Below, piece by piece: positions 25,260 through 34,210 of a stretch of 64,000 nucleotides of DNA (its first letter is position 1; the number at the start of each line of letters is the position of its first letter). A program made the position numbers and the translations under genes. The notes under the pieces were generated by a model. It did no database searches. It was given only the letters and a program-made list of their open reading frames with translations, and had not been told where the DNA came from. Source of the stretch: an uncultured Oscillospiraceae bacterium (GTDB lineage: Bacteria > Bacillota > Clostridia > Oscillospirales > Ruminococcaceae); contig CAKTCT010000012.1 of NCBI GenBank assembly GCA_934539585.1, positions 7,687-71,686 of the forward strand, read 5' to 3'.

Positions 25260-25298
25260 GAAATTTCTTTGAAAAATCGCAATTTTTTTGGAAATTTC
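25260..25298 (-). terminator. AT-rich hairpin between mrdA and minD
   Basis: GAAATTTC at 25260-25267 and again at 25291-25298 (the octamer is self-complementary), with inner GAAAAAT/ATTTTT pairing. It overlaps the mrdA stop. It could be a weak terminator or processing site; downstream, no good promoter for minD is visible. Confidence 0.4.
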
Positions 25299-27381
25299 AC
25301 CCTTCCGCCGCAGAGGAACCGGTGGGTTCGGCGGGGGTATCCGTACCGTAGTAGGCGTCCAGGACCTGGCGGATGATATAGTTTGCGTTGTCGCCCAGCT
25401 CCAGCATGACGCTGATGGCGATGTCGGCGTCGTCGGCGGGGGCGAAGGCGATGGCGGCGGAGTGGTACTCGGTGTTGTTTTTCTGGGGGGTGCCGGTCTT
25501 CAGGGCCACGTCGTAGCCCAGGTCGGTGAGCTGGTAGGGGGCGGGGACCCGGGCGGCCGCGCCCAGCATGCCCTCCTTGATGGCTTCAAAGGTCTCGTCG
25601 GTCATGGCGAACTCCGAGAGGACCTCGGTGGGGGTGGTGGAGAGGACGGTCTGGTCGTCGTAGCTCCGGACCTCCTTGATGAGGTGGGCCCGGTAGCGGG
25701 TGCCCCGGTTGGCCAGGGTCATGGCCTGGACGGCCATCTGGAGGGGGGTGACGTTGGTGTCCATCTGGCCGATGGCGGCCTGGCAGATGTCGCCCTGGAC
25801 CCAGGTTTTCCCCAGGACCTCGGAGCGTTGGGGGCCGGAGATGCCGCCGATGCTTTCGTTCAGCTCCACGCCGGTGGAGACGCCCAGGCCCAGGAGGTTG
25901 GCGTAGACGTTCAGTTTCTCCGCGCCCAGGCGGCGGCCCACGTCGTAGAAGAAGATGTTGCAGGAGACGGTCAGGGCCTTCATGACGTTGGTCTGGCCGT
26001 GGTAGCCCAGGCAGGTGGGGCGGAACTTGTTGCCGGGGAGGATGTCGTAGTAGCGGTAGACCTGCTGGCAGTTGACGGTCTCCTTGGGGGTGATGACGCC
26101 CTCCTGGAGGGCCCCGGCGGCCACGGCGGTCTTAAAGGTGGAGCCCGGGCGGTACAGGCCGTTGAAGGCCCGGTTGTTCAGGGGGGCGAAGTCCGCGTCC
26201 CGGATGGCGTTATAGTCGGTGAAGTAGTCGTTCAGGTCGTAGCCGGGGTAGGTGGCGGCGGCCAGGATGCCGCCGGTCTTGGCGTCCAGGACCACGATGG
26301 AGCCGCCCTCGGCCTTGTTGCCGTGGTCGCCTTTTTCGTCGCTTTCCCGCTCCCGGAGCATGAGGATGTGCTGCTCCAGGATGTCCTGGACCTTGCGCTG
26401 GAAGGCGGAGTCGATGGTCAGGACCACGTTGTTGCCGGATTCCGGCGGGGTGGTGATCTCCTCGCTGATGATGGAGCCGTCCTTGCTCTGCTCCACGGTC
26501 TTGACGCCGTCCACGCCGTGGAGGTCGGCCTCCATCAGCTGCTCCACGCCCATTTTGCCCACCAGGCTGTCCATTTTGTAGCCTTTTTCCTTGTAGCCCT
26601 CGGTGAGGATGTTGCCTTTTTCATCGGTGGAGCTGTAATATTCCTCGGCGTACATTTTGCCGATGACGCCGACAATGTGGGGGGCTACGTCGCCCTGGGG
26701 GTAGACCCGGATATCCTCGTCCACGATGTCCACGCCGGGGAGGAGGTGAGACATTTCCTTGATGAGCAGGGCGGTGTCCGTGGAGACGTCCTCGGCGAAG
26801 GCGTACTGGTTGTTGTTGACGGAAAAGTCCGAGAGGACCATACCGTAGCGGACGCCGATGATCTTCCGGGCGGTGAGGTCGTCGTAGCTTTCGTCGATGC
26901 CGAACAGCTCCCGGAGGTTATACATGCAGTCGGAGGCGGTGGCGTAGACGTTGACTCCCAGCTTTTTCCGGAGAGTCTCCACGTCCTTGTCCCGGCCCTC
27001 GGGGAAGGAGGGGTCGGCTTCCAGGGTCAGGGGAAGGGGGTCGTACCAGGTCTCGCCGCTTTTTTCCAGAATTTCAATGAGGCCGGCAATGATGCGGTTC
27101 TGGTACGCCTTGGGGAAGAAGGAGTAGTAGAAGACCACGTTGTAGCCCACTTTGTTCTCCGCCAGGGCCAGGCCGTTGCAGTCCAGAATTTCGCCCCGGG
27201 CGGCCTTGACGCTGATCTTGCTCACGGTCATCTGCTGGGTCTGGGCCTGGAATTCCGCGCCCCGGACGATCTGGAAATTCATCAGGTTCAGGATGTACGC
27301 GGCGCAGACTCCGGCGGCCAGGAAGCTCAGGACGATGAGACGGCCCCGTTCCTTGGACTTGGGCGGTTTTTTTGGCAGCAT
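25297..27381 (-). CDS. mrdA: Penicillin-binding protein 2, elongasome transpeptidase
   Basis: 694 residues. One N-terminal membrane anchor (about 16-38), a dimerisation/pedestal domain, then a transpeptidase domain with STFK (Ser414, Lys417), SCN and KTG motifs. It cross-links peptidoglycan during cell elongation together with RodA and the Mre proteins. It sits 73 bases after mreD in the mreB-mreC-mreD-mrdA order, so all four act in one complex at the membrane. Confidence 0.95.
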   Translation of the reverse strand: MLPKKPPKSKERGRLIVLSFLAAGVCAAYILNLMNFQIVRGAEFQAQTQQMTVSKISVKAARGEILDCNGLALAENKVGYNVVFYYSFFPKAYQNRIIAGLIEILEKSGETWYDPLPLTLEADPSFPEGRDKDVETLRKKLGVNVYATASDCMYNLRELFGIDESYDDLTARKIIGVRYGMVLSDFSVNNNQYAFAEDVSTDTALLIKEMSHLLPGVDIVDEDIRVYPQGDVAPHIVGVIGKMYAEEYYSSTDEKGNILTEGYKEKGYKMDSLVGKMGVEQLMEADLHGVDGVKTVEQSKDGSIISEEITTPPESGNNVVLTIDSAFQRKVQDILEQHILMLRERESDEKGDHGNKAEGGSIVVLDAKTGGILAAATYPGYDLNDYFTDYNAIRDADFAPLNNRAFNGLYRPGSTFKTAVAAGALQEGVITPKETVNCQQVYRYYDILPGNKFRPTCLGYHGQTNVMKALTVSCNIFFYDVGRRLGAEKLNVYANLLGLGVSTGVELNESIGGISGPQRSEVLGKTWVQGDICQAAIGQMDTNVTPLQMAVQAMTLANRGTRYRAHLIKEVRSYDDQTVLSTTPTEVLSEFAMTDETFEAIKEGMLGAAARVPAPYQLTDLGYDVALKTGTPQKNNTEYHSAAIAFAPADDADIAISVMLELGDNANYIIRQVLDAYYGTDTPAEPTGSSAAEG

Positions 27382-27454
27382 TGGACGCCTCCTTTGAAAC
27401 GCAAAAGGGCAGGGCCTCCGAAGGCATCGGAGGGTCCTGCCGTGAAAAATAAGG

Positions 27455-27976
27455 TTATGCCCGAAGGACCGGATTCAGCCGCATGGCCACCAGCCGCACC
27501 AGCAGGTAGATGGGCCCGGCCAGAATCACGGTATACACCAGCACCAGCATCAGCTTGGCAAAGCTGAGCACGGCATTTCCGTATCCCCAAATCAGGTAGT
27601 AGAAAATGAAGTTCCACAGGCTGAGCAGGAAGCCGGTTCCTGCGGAAAGAAGCACGGCGTTGGTCAGATTCACCTTCATGAAGTACATGGACAGCAAAGA
27701 CACGCAGACGCAGCAGACCATGAGGACCATGCCGTAGAAGCCGAAAAGCTTTCCGGCGGAAAAATCCCACAGAAGCCCCGCCGCCAGGCCGAAGGCGCCG
27801 CTGCCCACCTCGTTTTCAAAGAGGGCCACGGAGACGGCCAGGGGGATCACCAGCACCGGCTTGACGCCGTGGATGGAAAGAAGGGCCGGGGTGGTCTGCA
27901 GCGCGTGGAGCAGCAGGAGCAGGAGACTGTAAAAGGTCCATTTCAGGACGGATTTGGCGGTTTTCCCCAGTGTCAT
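27455..27976 (-). CDS. mreD: Rod shape-determining protein MreD
   Basis: 173 residues with five or six predicted membrane helices and almost no soluble part, as expected for MreD. Sequence conservation in this family is low; the call rests on topology, size and position between mreC and mrdA. FGLAAGLLWDFSAGKLFG is the usual best-kept segment. It links MreC and the PBP2/RodA synthase. Confidence 0.92.
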   Translation of the reverse strand: MTLGKTAKSVLKWTFYSLLLLLLHALQTTPALLSIHGVKPVLVIPLAVSVALFENEVGSGAFGLAAGLLWDFSAGKLFGFYGMVLMVCCVCVSLLSMYFMKVNLTNAVLLSAGTGFLLSLWNFIFYYLIWGYGNAVLSFAKLMLVLVYTVILAGPIYLLVRLVAMRLNPVLRA

Positions 27977-27988
27977 GGCGTTCCTTTC

Positions 27989-28867
27989 TCAGGGCTGGGA
28001 CTCGAAGCTCCCGGCCAGGTCGTCGCCGGTCTGCTTGCCCAGAAAATCCGTGAGGACAAAGACGTTTTTGATCGCATCGATCTCGCTGACCGGCCGGATG
28101 ACGGCGGTGCAGGTGATGCCGGATTTTTCCAGAACGACTTCCTCCACGGTGCCGATGGGGATCCGCTGGGGGAAAAAGCCGCTGGTGCCGGAGGTGACGA
28201 TGATGTCGCCGGCCTTGATCTGGGTATCCTTGGGCAGGAGCTCCAGCCGGGTCCGGCCTTTGGCGGCCAGCTCCACGCTGCCGGTGACGTTGCCGGTGTC
28301 TTTGGTGCGGATCTCCATGGCGCCGACGTTTAAATCGGGGCTGAGGATGGTGACCACCTTGGCGTAGAGAGGCCCAACCTCGCTGACATAGCCCACCAGA
28401 CCCTCGCCGGTGACGACCGGGTCTCGGACGGAAACGCCGTGGAGGGTCCCGGCATCGATGGTGAAGGAGCCGAAGCGGTCGTCAGGGTCCCGGGCGATGA
28501 CGCCGGCAGGCTGGAATTCGATGTCCTCCTGAAGCTCTTTTAAGCCGGTGATCTCCTTGAGCCGCTCGTTTTCGGTTTTAGTGGCTTCGTAATCCACCAG
28601 CTGCTTGCGCAGATCGGAAATCTCCTCTTTCAGGCGGAGATTTTCCTCATAGTTTTCCCGGGCGTCAAAAAACACCGTAAAAAAGTCCGTCAGACCGTCG
28701 GAAACCCAGGCGGCGGCTTTCTGCACCGGAATTACCACGTAGGAAAGGACTTTTTCCGGGAGAGTCGCCAGGCCGCCGGTGGTGGCGGAGTACAGCATCC
28801 CGCCCAGAAGAACGGCGACAACGGCCAGGATGATTTTGAACCGCCGGCTCTTAAAAAATTCCCGCAA
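27989..28867 (-). CDS. mreC: Rod shape-determining protein MreC
   Basis: 292 residues: one membrane anchor (residues 11-30), a coiled coil (about 68-110), then the paired beta-barrel domains with DPVVTGEGLVGYVSEVGP and GDIIVTSGTSGFFPQRIPIG. It is an outward-facing scaffold that activates PBP2. The start is TTG 28867 preceded by GGGGAGA. The gene lies between mreB (32 bases upstream) and mreD (12 bases downstream). Confidence 0.95.
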   Translation of the reverse strand: MREFFKSRRFKIILAVVAVLLGGMLYSATTGGLATLPEKVLSYVVIPVQKAAAWVSDGLTDFFTVFFDARENYEENLRLKEEISDLRKQLVDYEATKTENERLKEITGLKELQEDIEFQPAGVIARDPDDRFGSFTIDAGTLHGVSVRDPVVTGEGLVGYVSEVGPLYAKVVTILSPDLNVGAMEIRTKDTGNVTGSVELAAKGRTRLELLPKDTQIKAGDIIVTSGTSGFFPQRIPIGTVEEVVLEKSGITCTAVIRPVSEIDAIKNVFVLTDFLGKQTGDDLAGSFESQP

Positions 28868-28899
28868 GCCGTTCTCCCCTTCCTGGATGCCGATGGAGC

Positions 28900-29922
28900 T
28901 TAATAGCGGTTGGAATCATCTTCGCTGAGGACGTCGGTGAGGGTGTCGATGTTGTCCAGGACCATGCCCGCGCCGGTGGCGACACAGTCCAGGGGGTTCT
29001 CGGCAATCTTCACCGGCATGCCGGTCTCGTCGTGGATGAGCTTGTCAAGGCCCCGGAGCAGCGCGCCGCCGCCGGTGAGGGTGATGCCCTGGTCGATGAT
29101 GTCGGCGGACAGCTCCGGAGGGGTCCGCTCCAGGGTAAGGCGGATGGCGTCCAGGACCTGGGACAGGGGGTCCTCCAGAGCGCTCCGGATCTGGTCCGAG
29201 GTGATGGTGATGTTCTCGGGGAGGCCGTTTAAAAGGTTCCGGCCCTTGATCTCCATGGACAGCTCGCCGTCCTCCAGGGGGCAGGCGGAGCCGATCTCGA
29301 TCTTGATGTTCTCGGCGGTGCGCTCGCCGATGAGGAGGTTATACTTTTTCTTGATGAAGTTGATGATGGAGGCGTCGAACTCGTCGCCGCCCACCCGGAC
29401 GGACTTGGAGGCCACGATGCCGCCTAAGGAGATCACGGCCACCTCGCTGGTGCCGCCGCCGATGTCCACCACCATGGAGCCCTGGGGCTCGGCCACGGGG
29501 AGTCCTGCGCCGATGGCGGCGGCCATGGGCTCCTCGATGATGGAGACCCGCTTGGCGCCGGCCTGCTCGGCGGCGTCCCGGACGGCCCGGCGCTCAACGG
29601 CGGTGACGCCGGAGGGAATGCAGATGACGACTCTCGGCCGGGAGAAGAAGCCCTTGCCGATGGCCTTGTGGATGAACTCCGTCAGCATGCTGGTGGTCAC
29701 GTCGAAGTCGGCGATGACGCCGTCTTTCAAGGGGCGGACCGTGACGATGGAGCCGGGGGTCCGTCCGATGACGTCCTTGGCTTCCTGGCCCACGCATTTG
29801 ACCTTATCGGTTTTGGTGTCCACTGCCACGACGCTGGGCTCTCGGATGATGATGCCCTTGCCCTTCATGTATACCAGGGTATTTGCCGTACCCAGATCGA
29901 TGCCGATATCTTTTGAAAACAT
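28900..29922 (-). CDS. mreB: Rod shape-determining protein MreB (bacterial actin)
   Basis: 340 residues. Actin-fold motifs: phosphate 1 GIDLGTANTLVY, phosphate 2 MVVDIGGGTSEVAVISLGG, adenosine motif GITLTGGGALLRGLD. It polymerises on the inner membrane face and directs side-wall synthesis, implying a rod-shaped cell. It has its own promoter just upstream and heads the elongasome genes. Confidence 0.97.
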   Translation of the reverse strand: MFSKDIGIDLGTANTLVYMKGKGIIIREPSVVAVDTKTDKVKCVGQEAKDVIGRTPGSIVTVRPLKDGVIADFDVTTSMLTEFIHKAIGKGFFSRPRVVICIPSGVTAVERRAVRDAAEQAGAKRVSIIEEPMAAAIGAGLPVAEPQGSMVVDIGGGTSEVAVISLGGIVASKSVRVGGDEFDASIINFIKKKYNLLIGERTAENIKIEIGSACPLEDGELSMEIKGRNLLNGLPENITITSDQIRSALEDPLSQVLDAIRLTLERTPPELSADIIDQGITLTGGGALLRGLDKLIHDETGMPVKIAENPLDCVATGAGMVLDNIDTLTDVLSEDDSNRY

Positions 29923-29991
29923 TGGTATGCACTTCCTTTATGCGGGAAAGCCCGCGGATTCCGCATGGATGTCTATGCCATGCCATCTTTT

Positions 29992-30020
29992 ATTATACCC
30001 TGACCGGGGAATTTGTACAA
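29992..30020 (-). promoter_or_regulatory. mreB promoter
   Basis: Minus strand TTGTAC (30020-30015), 17-base spacer, TATAAT (29997-29992), in the 114-base gap after maf. It allows the elongasome genes to be transcribed apart from the housekeeping run upstream. Confidence 0.75.
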
Positions 30021-30036
30021 GGGATTTTTTGTGAAT

Positions 30037-30630
30037 TTAAGAATTTTGGCAGAAATCGGCGAGCTGCCGGGCCAGCTCCGCCAAAGGGAGGCCCACCACG
30101 TTGCAGTAGTCCCCGGAGATGCCCCGGACCAGAAGGGCTCCCTTGCCCTGGATGCCGTAGGCTCCGGCCTTGTCGAAGGGCTCGCCGGTGGCCAGGTACC
30201 AGCGGAGGATGTCGTCGGACAGGGGGTAGAACTCCACCTGGGTGGCGATGGAAAAGCGGCGGAGGGCGTCTTTTTTCACCAGGGAAACGCCGGTGATCAC
30301 CCGGTGGGTCCGGCCGGAAAGGGCGCGGAGCATCCGGGCGGCATCGGCGGGGTCCCTGGGGATGCCGAAAATCCCGCCGTCCGGGGAGACCACCACGGTG
30401 TCGCCGCCGATGACCACGGCCTCCGCCGGGGTGTCCGGCCGGGCGAGGACGGACCGGGCCTTGCCCTCGGAAAGGGCCAGGACCAGGTCCTCCGGGGAAA
30501 GGGAGGCCGCCATCAGAGGGGCTTCGTCGAAGTCTGAGGTCTCCGCGCGGAAGGCTTCGGTGAGGCGGGAAAGAAGCTCCCGCCGCCGGGGGGAGCGGGA
30601 GGCCAGGATGAGAGGGGGAAGGTGTTCCAT
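30037..30630 (-). CDS. maf: Maf-family nucleoside triphosphate pyrophosphatase
   Basis: 197 residues from ATG 30630 (MEHLPPLILASRSPRRREL). The longer in-frame reading upstream overlaps the preceding gene and is rejected. Maf signature SPRRRELL at the start, GGDTVVV with the metal-binding region in the middle, and FDKAGAYGIQGKGALLV near the C-terminus. It hydrolyses non-canonical nucleotides such as dTTP/UTP analogues and is linked to septum control in Bacillus. GGAGG lies 12 bases upstream. Located directly before mreB, as in many Firmicutes. Confidence 0.93.
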   Translation of the reverse strand: MEHLPPLILASRSPRRRELLSRLTEAFRAETSDFDEAPLMAASLSPEDLVLALSEGKARSVLARPDTPAEAVVIGGDTVVVSPDGGIFGIPRDPADAARMLRALSGRTHRVITGVSLVKKDALRRFSIATQVEFYPLSDDILRWYLATGEPFDKAGAYGIQGKGALLVRGISGDYCNVVGLPLAELARQLADFCQNS

Positions 30631-30659
30631 TTGCGTTTGATTCCTCCGGGGCGCGGCGG

Positions 30660-30917
30660 TCAGTGGACCTTGGACGCAGTTTTGACGTACAGGACAATGG
30701 CGGCGGCGATGCACAGAAGCATGGCGATGTTCAGGCCGATGTGGAAGGAGACGCTGAACTGGAGCACCGCCAGGTCCACGGAAAAGGAATCCACGCCGAT
30801 GTTCTTGCCGATGCAGAGCCACCGGAGGAAGGAGACCTTTCCGGCCAGCTCGCCCAGGAGCGTGCCCAGAAGGATGCCGCCCAGAAGGTACAGGAATAGG
30901 AGCAAGGTGCGTTTCAT
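30660..30917 (-). CDS. DUF4321 family small membrane protein
   Basis: 85 residues with two membrane helices (about 5-27 and 58-78) and a short periplasm-side loop (FSVDLAVLQFSVSFHIGLNI). This family commonly sits beside maf and mreB in Clostridia. Strong AAGGAGG ribosome site before the ATG. Function unknown; a link to cell-shape genes is suggested only by position. Confidence 0.8.
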   Translation of the reverse strand: MKRTLLLFLYLLGGILLGTLLGELAGKVSFLRWLCIGKNIGVDSFSVDLAVLQFSVSFHIGLNIAMLLCIAAAIVLYVKTASKVH

Positions 30918-30963
30918 GATGGTTCCTCCTTTTGATATTGTAGATGGCAGACGCGGGATTTGC

Positions 30964-31182
30964 TTACTTCTTGTCCTTCACAAAGAAGGAAATGCCGAAC
31001 AGGGCGGCCATGACAATGAGATATGCCGCATAAAATATCCGCTTCACGTCCGCCCCGATTTTGATGCTGCCGATATAGAAGACCCGTCCCAGTCCGGGAT
31101 TGGACAGGGCGCATAAAACAAAGACGGCTGCCGCAATCAGCATGGCAAGGCTGATGATCCGGAGGATGGCTTTTGTTTTCAA
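30964..31182 (-). CDS. Small membrane protein, unknown
   Basis: 72 residues with two hydrophobic helices (about 7-25 and 47-67) and a Lys-rich end. I choose TTG 31182 because AAGGAG is ten bases upstream; the GTG at 31191 touches that site. It is not recognised as a named family. It lies between dut and the DUF4321 gene on the same strand, so is probably co-transcribed. Confidence 0.65.
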   Translation of the reverse strand: MKTKAILRIISLAMLIAAAVFVLCALSNPGLGRVFYIGSIKIGADVKRIFYAAYLIVMAALFGISFFVKDKK

Positions 31183-31232
31183 GAAAAACACGCTCCTTTC
31201 CGATTTGTGCCTCGATTTTCGCGGGGTGGCGG

Positions 31233-31679
31233 TTATTTGGAAAAGGTCATGCCGGTGGAGCCGAAGCCGCCTTCGCCCCGGAGAGTCTCCGGAAGGGTGT
31301 CGGTTTCCTCCGGCTCCGGGAGGAGGATAGGGGTCACCACCAGCTGGGCGATACGGTCGCCGTGGTGGATGGTAAAGGGAGTATTCGAGTGGTTGGTCAT
31401 GGGAATCTGCAGCTCGCCCCGGTAGTCGCTGTCAACGACCCCGACGCAGTTGGAGAGGGTGATTCCGTGCTTGCTGGAAAGGCCGCTGCGGGGGTAGACA
31501 AGGCCCACGGTCCCGGGCTCTAAAGCCATGGCAAGGCCGGTGGGAATGCGAACCCGTTCAAAGGGTTTGATCACAATATCCTCGGTAAGGCAGGCGCAGA
31601 GGTCTAAGCCCGCGCTTTCCGGGGTGGCGCGGCGGGGAAGGGAGGCGTTTTCTGAGAGGCGTTTAAAAAGAAGGGGCAT
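31233..31679 (-). CDS. dut: Deoxyuridine 5'-triphosphate nucleotidohydrolase
   Basis: 148 residues, trimeric dUTPase type. The five motifs are visible: SAGLDLCA (1), PRSGLSSK (2), GVVDSDYRGEL (3, with catalytic Asp), RIAQLVV (4) and the Gly-rich tail RGEGGFGSTG (5). It removes dUTP and supplies dUMP for dTMP synthesis. It follows the U32 gene by 19 bases. Confidence 0.96.
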   Translation of the reverse strand: MPLLFKRLSENASLPRRATPESAGLDLCACLTEDIVIKPFERVRIPTGLAMALEPGTVGLVYPRSGLSSKHGITLSNCVGVVDSDYRGELQIPMTNHSNTPFTIHHGDRIAQLVVTPILLPEPEETDTLPETLRGEGGFGSTGMTFSK

Positions 31680-31698
31680 AGGTTCGTCCTTTCCGGGG

Positions 31699-33759
31699 TC
31701 ATTCCACCCCGCGATAAAGTAATCCCCGGGTAAAGGAACCCTGGGGCGGCTGGTCGGCGGCGTAGCGCCGGAGAACGGCGGCGGCTTCCTCCCGGGTCTC
31801 TTGGGTGAAAAAGAGGACCAGGAAGAAGGAGGAAAGCTCCTTTAGGCGTCCGGAAAGTTCCAGGGGGACGGAATTGTAAAGGAAGCTCACCGAGCCGTCA
31901 AAATCGCAGGAAACGGGGAATTTGACCCCTTTTCGATCGGTAAGAAAGCCCTGTTTCCGGCACTTTCCGCAGCCCAGCTGAGCCTTGATGGGGCAGCTTC
32001 GGAAGGACATCAGGGGAAGCGCACCGTAAGCGGCCATTCCCAGAGGAATCTCGCTTTTCAATCGGAGGGCGTCGGGGAGGGCGATCTCCATGGACAGAGC
32101 TGCAGCGGAAAGGCCCAGCCGCTCTCCGGCCAAAAGGCTTTGGGAGTTGGTCAGGTTGAGCCAGGGACTGCCCAGGAGCTCCATACCGGCCGCACGGCCC
32201 AGAAAAATATGGGCGGCGTTGCTGCACCAAAGGGCGGAAACACCTGCCTCCCGGAGCTTTTGCAGGCGGGGGAGCCAGGCGGCCTCCCCGGAAAAGGTGA
32301 ATCGGGGCAGATAGGCCGCCAGCCTGGGGAGGAAGGGGGAAAGCTCCGGCAGATGGGCCTCCAGTTCCGGGACGGGGAGGAGAATCCGGGCCAGGCGGCG
32401 GGCCTCCTGTACGGGGACTTGGGAAAAGGCGCGGAATTCTCCCCATAGCTCCTGTGAGGATGTGGGATTCTTCGCGGGCAGAGGAGGAAGTTTTCCGCCG
32501 GTGAACCGGGGCTCCACGGCGGTGCGGAGGGCGTCCAGGCGCTCCACGGCCTCCCGGCGGAGGGCATTGAAGCCGGAGGCGGGGAGGGAGAGGGCTCCGG
32601 CGTTCCGGACGGAGACCTGGTCCAGGAAATAGGGGGTGCCGCCCAGCTTGCCCAGGAATTTCCGGGCGGCGGCTTCGTCGGCGGGATGCTCCGACTCCCG
32701 GGGGAGTTCCCCGGAAACGGTGACAGTGCGGCCGTCGGCGGAAAGGGTCAGGGAGGCGGGGCGGTCCGGCTCCAGGGTCAGGGTCATGGCGGCGGGGAAC
32801 CGGGGGGTCTCCTTCTGGAAGGAGGCCTGAAGGTCCCGGAGGACCCCGGAGGCCGCTTCCACGTCCTCCTTCCGGCGGAAGCCGAACATTTTCCGGTCGA
32901 TTTGGCCGTCAAAATAGGCGGAGGTGAAGCCGCTCCGGGAGAACACGGCCTGGAGAGGGGCCAGGTCCGGCTCTCTGCCGTCCAGGGCGGCCCGGCAGGC
33001 GGCCACGGCGGCGGCCACGTACTCCGGGCGCTTCATCCGGCCCTCGATCTTGAAGGATTCGATGCCCATGGCCGCCAGCTCCGGCAGCCGGGGGATGAGG
33101 CAGAGGTCCTTTAAGGAGAGGACGGCCTCGCCGGCTTTGGGAACGCCCGGGCATCCGGCGGAAAAGGGCAGGCGGCAGGGCTGGGCGCACCGGCCCCGGT
33201 TGCCGCTTTTTCCTCCCAGCATGGCGCTGAGGTAGCACTGGCCGGAGACGGACATGCAGTGGGCCCCGTGGACGAAGACCTCCAGCTCCAGGGAGGTGGA
33301 GGCCCGGATGGCGGCGATCTCCTCCCGGGAGAGCTCCCGGGCCAGGACCACCCGGGAAAAGCCCAGCTCCCCGGCGGCGCGGACGCCCTCCGGGGAGTGG
33401 ATGGCCATCTGGGTGGAGGCGTGGAGGGGCATGGAGGGGGCCAGGGCCTTAACGGCGGCGGCCACGCCCCAGTCCTGGACGATGAGGGCGTCCACCCCGG
33501 CGTCGCAGGCGGCGCGGATGCAGTCCTTCAGGGCGGGGAACTCCCGGTCGAAGGTGACGATGTTCAGGGCCTGGTGGACCCGGACGCCGAAGCGGTGGGC
33601 GTAGGCCACGGCCTCCCGGAGGGCGTCGGGGTCAAAGTTCCGGGAATCCGCCCGGGCGCTGAAGCTCTTCTGCCCCAAATAAACAGCGTCGGCGCCGCAG
33701 CGGACGGCGGCCTCCAGCGCTTCCCGGGAACCCACCGGGGCTAGAATCTCCGGGGTCAT
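31699..33759 (-). CDS. Peptidase U32-family protein, RlhA-like (two-domain)
   Basis: 686 residues. The N-terminal TIM-barrel-like U32 domain (about 1-300) begins PEILAPVGSREALEAAVRCGADAVYLG and carries the U32 signature EVFVHGAHCMSVSGQCYLS. Further cysteines (CAQPC, and a cluster CGKCRKQGF near residue 600) could hold an iron-sulfur cluster. A DUF3656-like middle part and a C-terminal repeat follow, as in E. coli RlhA, which hydroxylates C2501 of 23S rRNA. Peptidase activity for such members is doubtful; RNA hydroxylation is inferred from the family. Its ATG overlaps the zapA stop (ATGA). Confidence 0.85.
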   Translation of the reverse strand: MTPEILAPVGSREALEAAVRCGADAVYLGQKSFSARADSRNFDPDALREAVAYAHRFGVRVHQALNIVTFDREFPALKDCIRAACDAGVDALIVQDWGVAAAVKALAPSMPLHASTQMAIHSPEGVRAAGELGFSRVVLARELSREEIAAIRASTSLELEVFVHGAHCMSVSGQCYLSAMLGGKSGNRGRCAQPCRLPFSAGCPGVPKAGEAVLSLKDLCLIPRLPELAAMGIESFKIEGRMKRPEYVAAAVAACRAALDGREPDLAPLQAVFSRSGFTSAYFDGQIDRKMFGFRRKEDVEAASGVLRDLQASFQKETPRFPAAMTLTLEPDRPASLTLSADGRTVTVSGELPRESEHPADEAAARKFLGKLGGTPYFLDQVSVRNAGALSLPASGFNALRREAVERLDALRTAVEPRFTGGKLPPLPAKNPTSSQELWGEFRAFSQVPVQEARRLARILLPVPELEAHLPELSPFLPRLAAYLPRFTFSGEAAWLPRLQKLREAGVSALWCSNAAHIFLGRAAGMELLGSPWLNLTNSQSLLAGERLGLSAAALSMEIALPDALRLKSEIPLGMAAYGALPLMSFRSCPIKAQLGCGKCRKQGFLTDRKGVKFPVSCDFDGSVSFLYNSVPLELSGRLKELSSFFLVLFFTQETREEAAAVLRRYAADQPPQGSFTRGLLYRGVE

Positions 33760-34151
33760 TTCTGGTCTCCGGCGGGCTTGGCGACTTTGTCCCGGAGGTT
33801 ATAAAGCTCCAGGTCGCTTTTTAAGCTCTCGTTTTCCCGTTTCAGGAGGCTCAGTTCCCGGCGGAGCTGGTCGGCTTCGATCCGGGCGGAGGCGGCTTCC
33901 TCCACGTAGCCCTTGATCTGGGCGCGGATGTTGTCCACGTCGGAGACGGATTTCATGCTTTCGTCCATGAGCTCCAGGCCCACCATGACGGCGGCGGAGG
34001 TCAGGGCGGCGCTTTCGTTTTCCTCCAGAAAGGCGTTGATGCGTTTGTCCAGCTCTTTGGCCAGGGTGATCATGTACGAGGGGCTTTCGTCGGTCTGCAA
34101 GGTGTAGGTCTTGCCGCAGATGACGACTTTCACGCGGTTCTGCATAGTCAT
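33756..34151 (-). CDS. zapA: Cell division protein ZapA
   Basis: 131 residues: small N-terminal ZapA head (NRVKVVICGKTYTLQTDESPSYMITLAKELDKRI) and a long C-terminal coiled coil (about 70-120). It bundles FtsZ at the Z-ring. Starts at ATG 34151 or 34145. Neither has a normal ribosome site at normal spacing; AAAGGAG lies about 40 bases upstream, beyond a hairpin. Translation is coupled to the U32 gene downstream. The zapA-U32 pair is typical of Firmicutes. Confidence 0.88.
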   Translation of the reverse strand: MTMQNRVKVVICGKTYTLQTDESPSYMITLAKELDKRINAFLEENESAALTSAAVMVGLELMDESMKSVSDVDNIRAQIKGYVEEAASARIEADQLRRELSLLKRENESLKSDLELYNLRDKVAKPAGDQK

Positions 34152-34154
34152 TCC

Positions 34155-34199
34155 GGGTATCCTGGGCCGGAGCGTCCGTTCAGGGTACCCTTCTCCTTT
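34155..34199 (-). promoter_or_regulatory. Hairpin between ribosome site and zapA start
   Basis: Plus-strand arms GGGTATCCTG (34155-34164) and CAGGGTACCC (34181-34190), nine of ten paired. An inner stem CGGA/TCCG (34168-34178) fills the loop. On the mRNA an AAAGGAG (34199-34193) sits just before the hairpin and the ATG just after it, so folding would bring them to working distance. It may alternatively be a weak terminator after the GH20 gene, but has no T run. Confidence 0.5.
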
Positions 34200-34210
34200 C
34201 TATCAACCTT

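Noticed and set aside
25288..27567. A 759-residue plus-strand frame opposite mrdA
   Set aside because: Gly/Val/Asp-rich shadow of the mrdA reading frame, with no domain and no ribosome site of note. Similar long shadows opposite topA, smc and the aconitase gene are rejected for the same reason.
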